The translations under genes were made by a program, and so were the position numbers. Below are positions 6,483 to 6,602 of a stretch of 6,602 nt of DNA, one piece after another (position 1 is the stretch's first letter; each line of letters opens with the position of its first letter). The stretch is from the NCBI GenBank assembly GCA_028702365.1, contig JAQVOZ010000077.1, forward strand, positions 1-6,602, given 5' to 3'. Source of the stretch: Candidatus Omnitrophota bacterium. Its GTDB lineage: Bacteria > Omnitrophota > Gorgyraeia > Duberdicusellales > 4484-171. The notes beneath the pieces were generated by a model, which worked only from the letters and a program-made list of their open reading frames with translations, made no database searches and was not told the origin of the DNA.

Positions 6483-6602
6483 TTACTTTAATTCTACGGC
6501 TGCGCCTGCGGCTTCCAGTTTCTTCTTAATCTCTTCAGCTTCTTCTTTGGTAATATTTTCTTTAACTTTTTTTGGAGCAGAATCTACAAGCTCTTTTGCC
6601 TC
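6483..6602 (-). CDS. rplL: 50S ribosomal protein L7/L12, C-terminal fragment (5' end outside window)
   Basis: This is the last 39 codons plus the TAA stop of the ribosomal stalk protein L7/L12, which sits as dimers on L10 and recruits and stimulates the GTPase translation factors (EF-Tu, EF-G, IF2, RF3). The visible translation begins EAKELVDSAPKKVKENITKE and ends KKKLEAAGAAVELK. This matches the conserved end of the L7/L12 C-terminal domain: the helix that contacts the GTPases, the Ala-Pro turn, the 'EEAEEIKKKLE' helix and the closing 'GA-VELK' strand. The full protein is usually about 120-130 residues, so roughly two thirds lies beyond the right edge. Its position just upstream of rpoB on the same strand is the standard bacterial arrangement. 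The seven-A run in the coding strand (+ strand 6567-6573) encodes the Pro-Lys-Lys of the conserved sequence and does not disturb the frame. The identification rests on both sequence and context. Confidence 0.96.
   Translation of the reverse strand, partial: EAKELVDSAPKKVKENITKEEAEEIKKKLEAAGAAVELK

Noticed and set aside
6567..6573. A seven-A run in the rplL coding strand that could be read as a slippery A-AAA-AAA frameshift site (a similar run at 1253-1259 in rpoC)
   Set aside because: Both encode Lys-Lys in sequence that stays in the conserved frame on either side. No downstream stimulator or alternative product is seen.
1..6602. Search for an accessory or novel system (defence genes, mobile elements, repeats arrays, tRNAs, riboswitches)
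   Set aside because: The window is filled by three housekeeping genes with intact conserved frames. The only non-coding space is 78 nt between rplL and rpoB, and it holds just the hairpin and ribosome site reported above.

Overview
This window is a piece of the conserved bacterial ribosomal-protein/RNA polymerase operon, read entirely from the minus strand. In transcription order (right to left) it holds the 3' end of rplL (ribosomal protein L7/L12), a 78-nt spacer with a hairpin, the complete rpoB gene (RNA polymerase beta, 1138 residues) and the first ~995 codons of rpoC (beta'), which runs off the left edge. Coding density is almost total. I see no mobile element, tRNA, rRNA, CRISPR array or accessory gene.

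The genes serve one process. L7/L12 is the ribosomal stalk protein that recruits translation factors. Beta and beta' form the crab-claw catalytic core of RNA polymerase. The order rplL-rpoB-rpoC is nearly universal in bacteria. rpoB and rpoC are fused end to end: the rpoB TAA is followed at once by the rpoC ATG, and the rpoC Shine-Dalgarno lies inside the last rpoB codons. rplL and rpoB are separated by a leader that can fold into a hairpin, at the place where E. coli has its rplL-rpoB attenuator/processing region.

The organism is a bacterium with a moderately AT-leaning genome, strong AGGAGG-type ribosome binding sites and use of a TTG start. Beta lacks the E. coli-type insertion in the beta2 lobe (SI1) but carries a charged, helical insertion at the SI2 position. 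Beta' carries an SI3-type insertion in the trigger loop. SI3 occurs in many Gram-negative phyla and is absent from Firmicutes and Actinobacteria, so a Gram-negative lineage is likely. The general feel of the beta N-terminus suggests an uncultured phylum such as Omnitrophota or Elusimicrobiota, but that is a guess and cannot be settled by eye.

I found no new biological system. The points worth a second look are the rplL-rpoB hairpin, the TTG start of rpoB, the zero-gap rpoB/rpoC junction, the lineage-specific insertions in both subunits, and a few substitutions in the rifampicin pocket.
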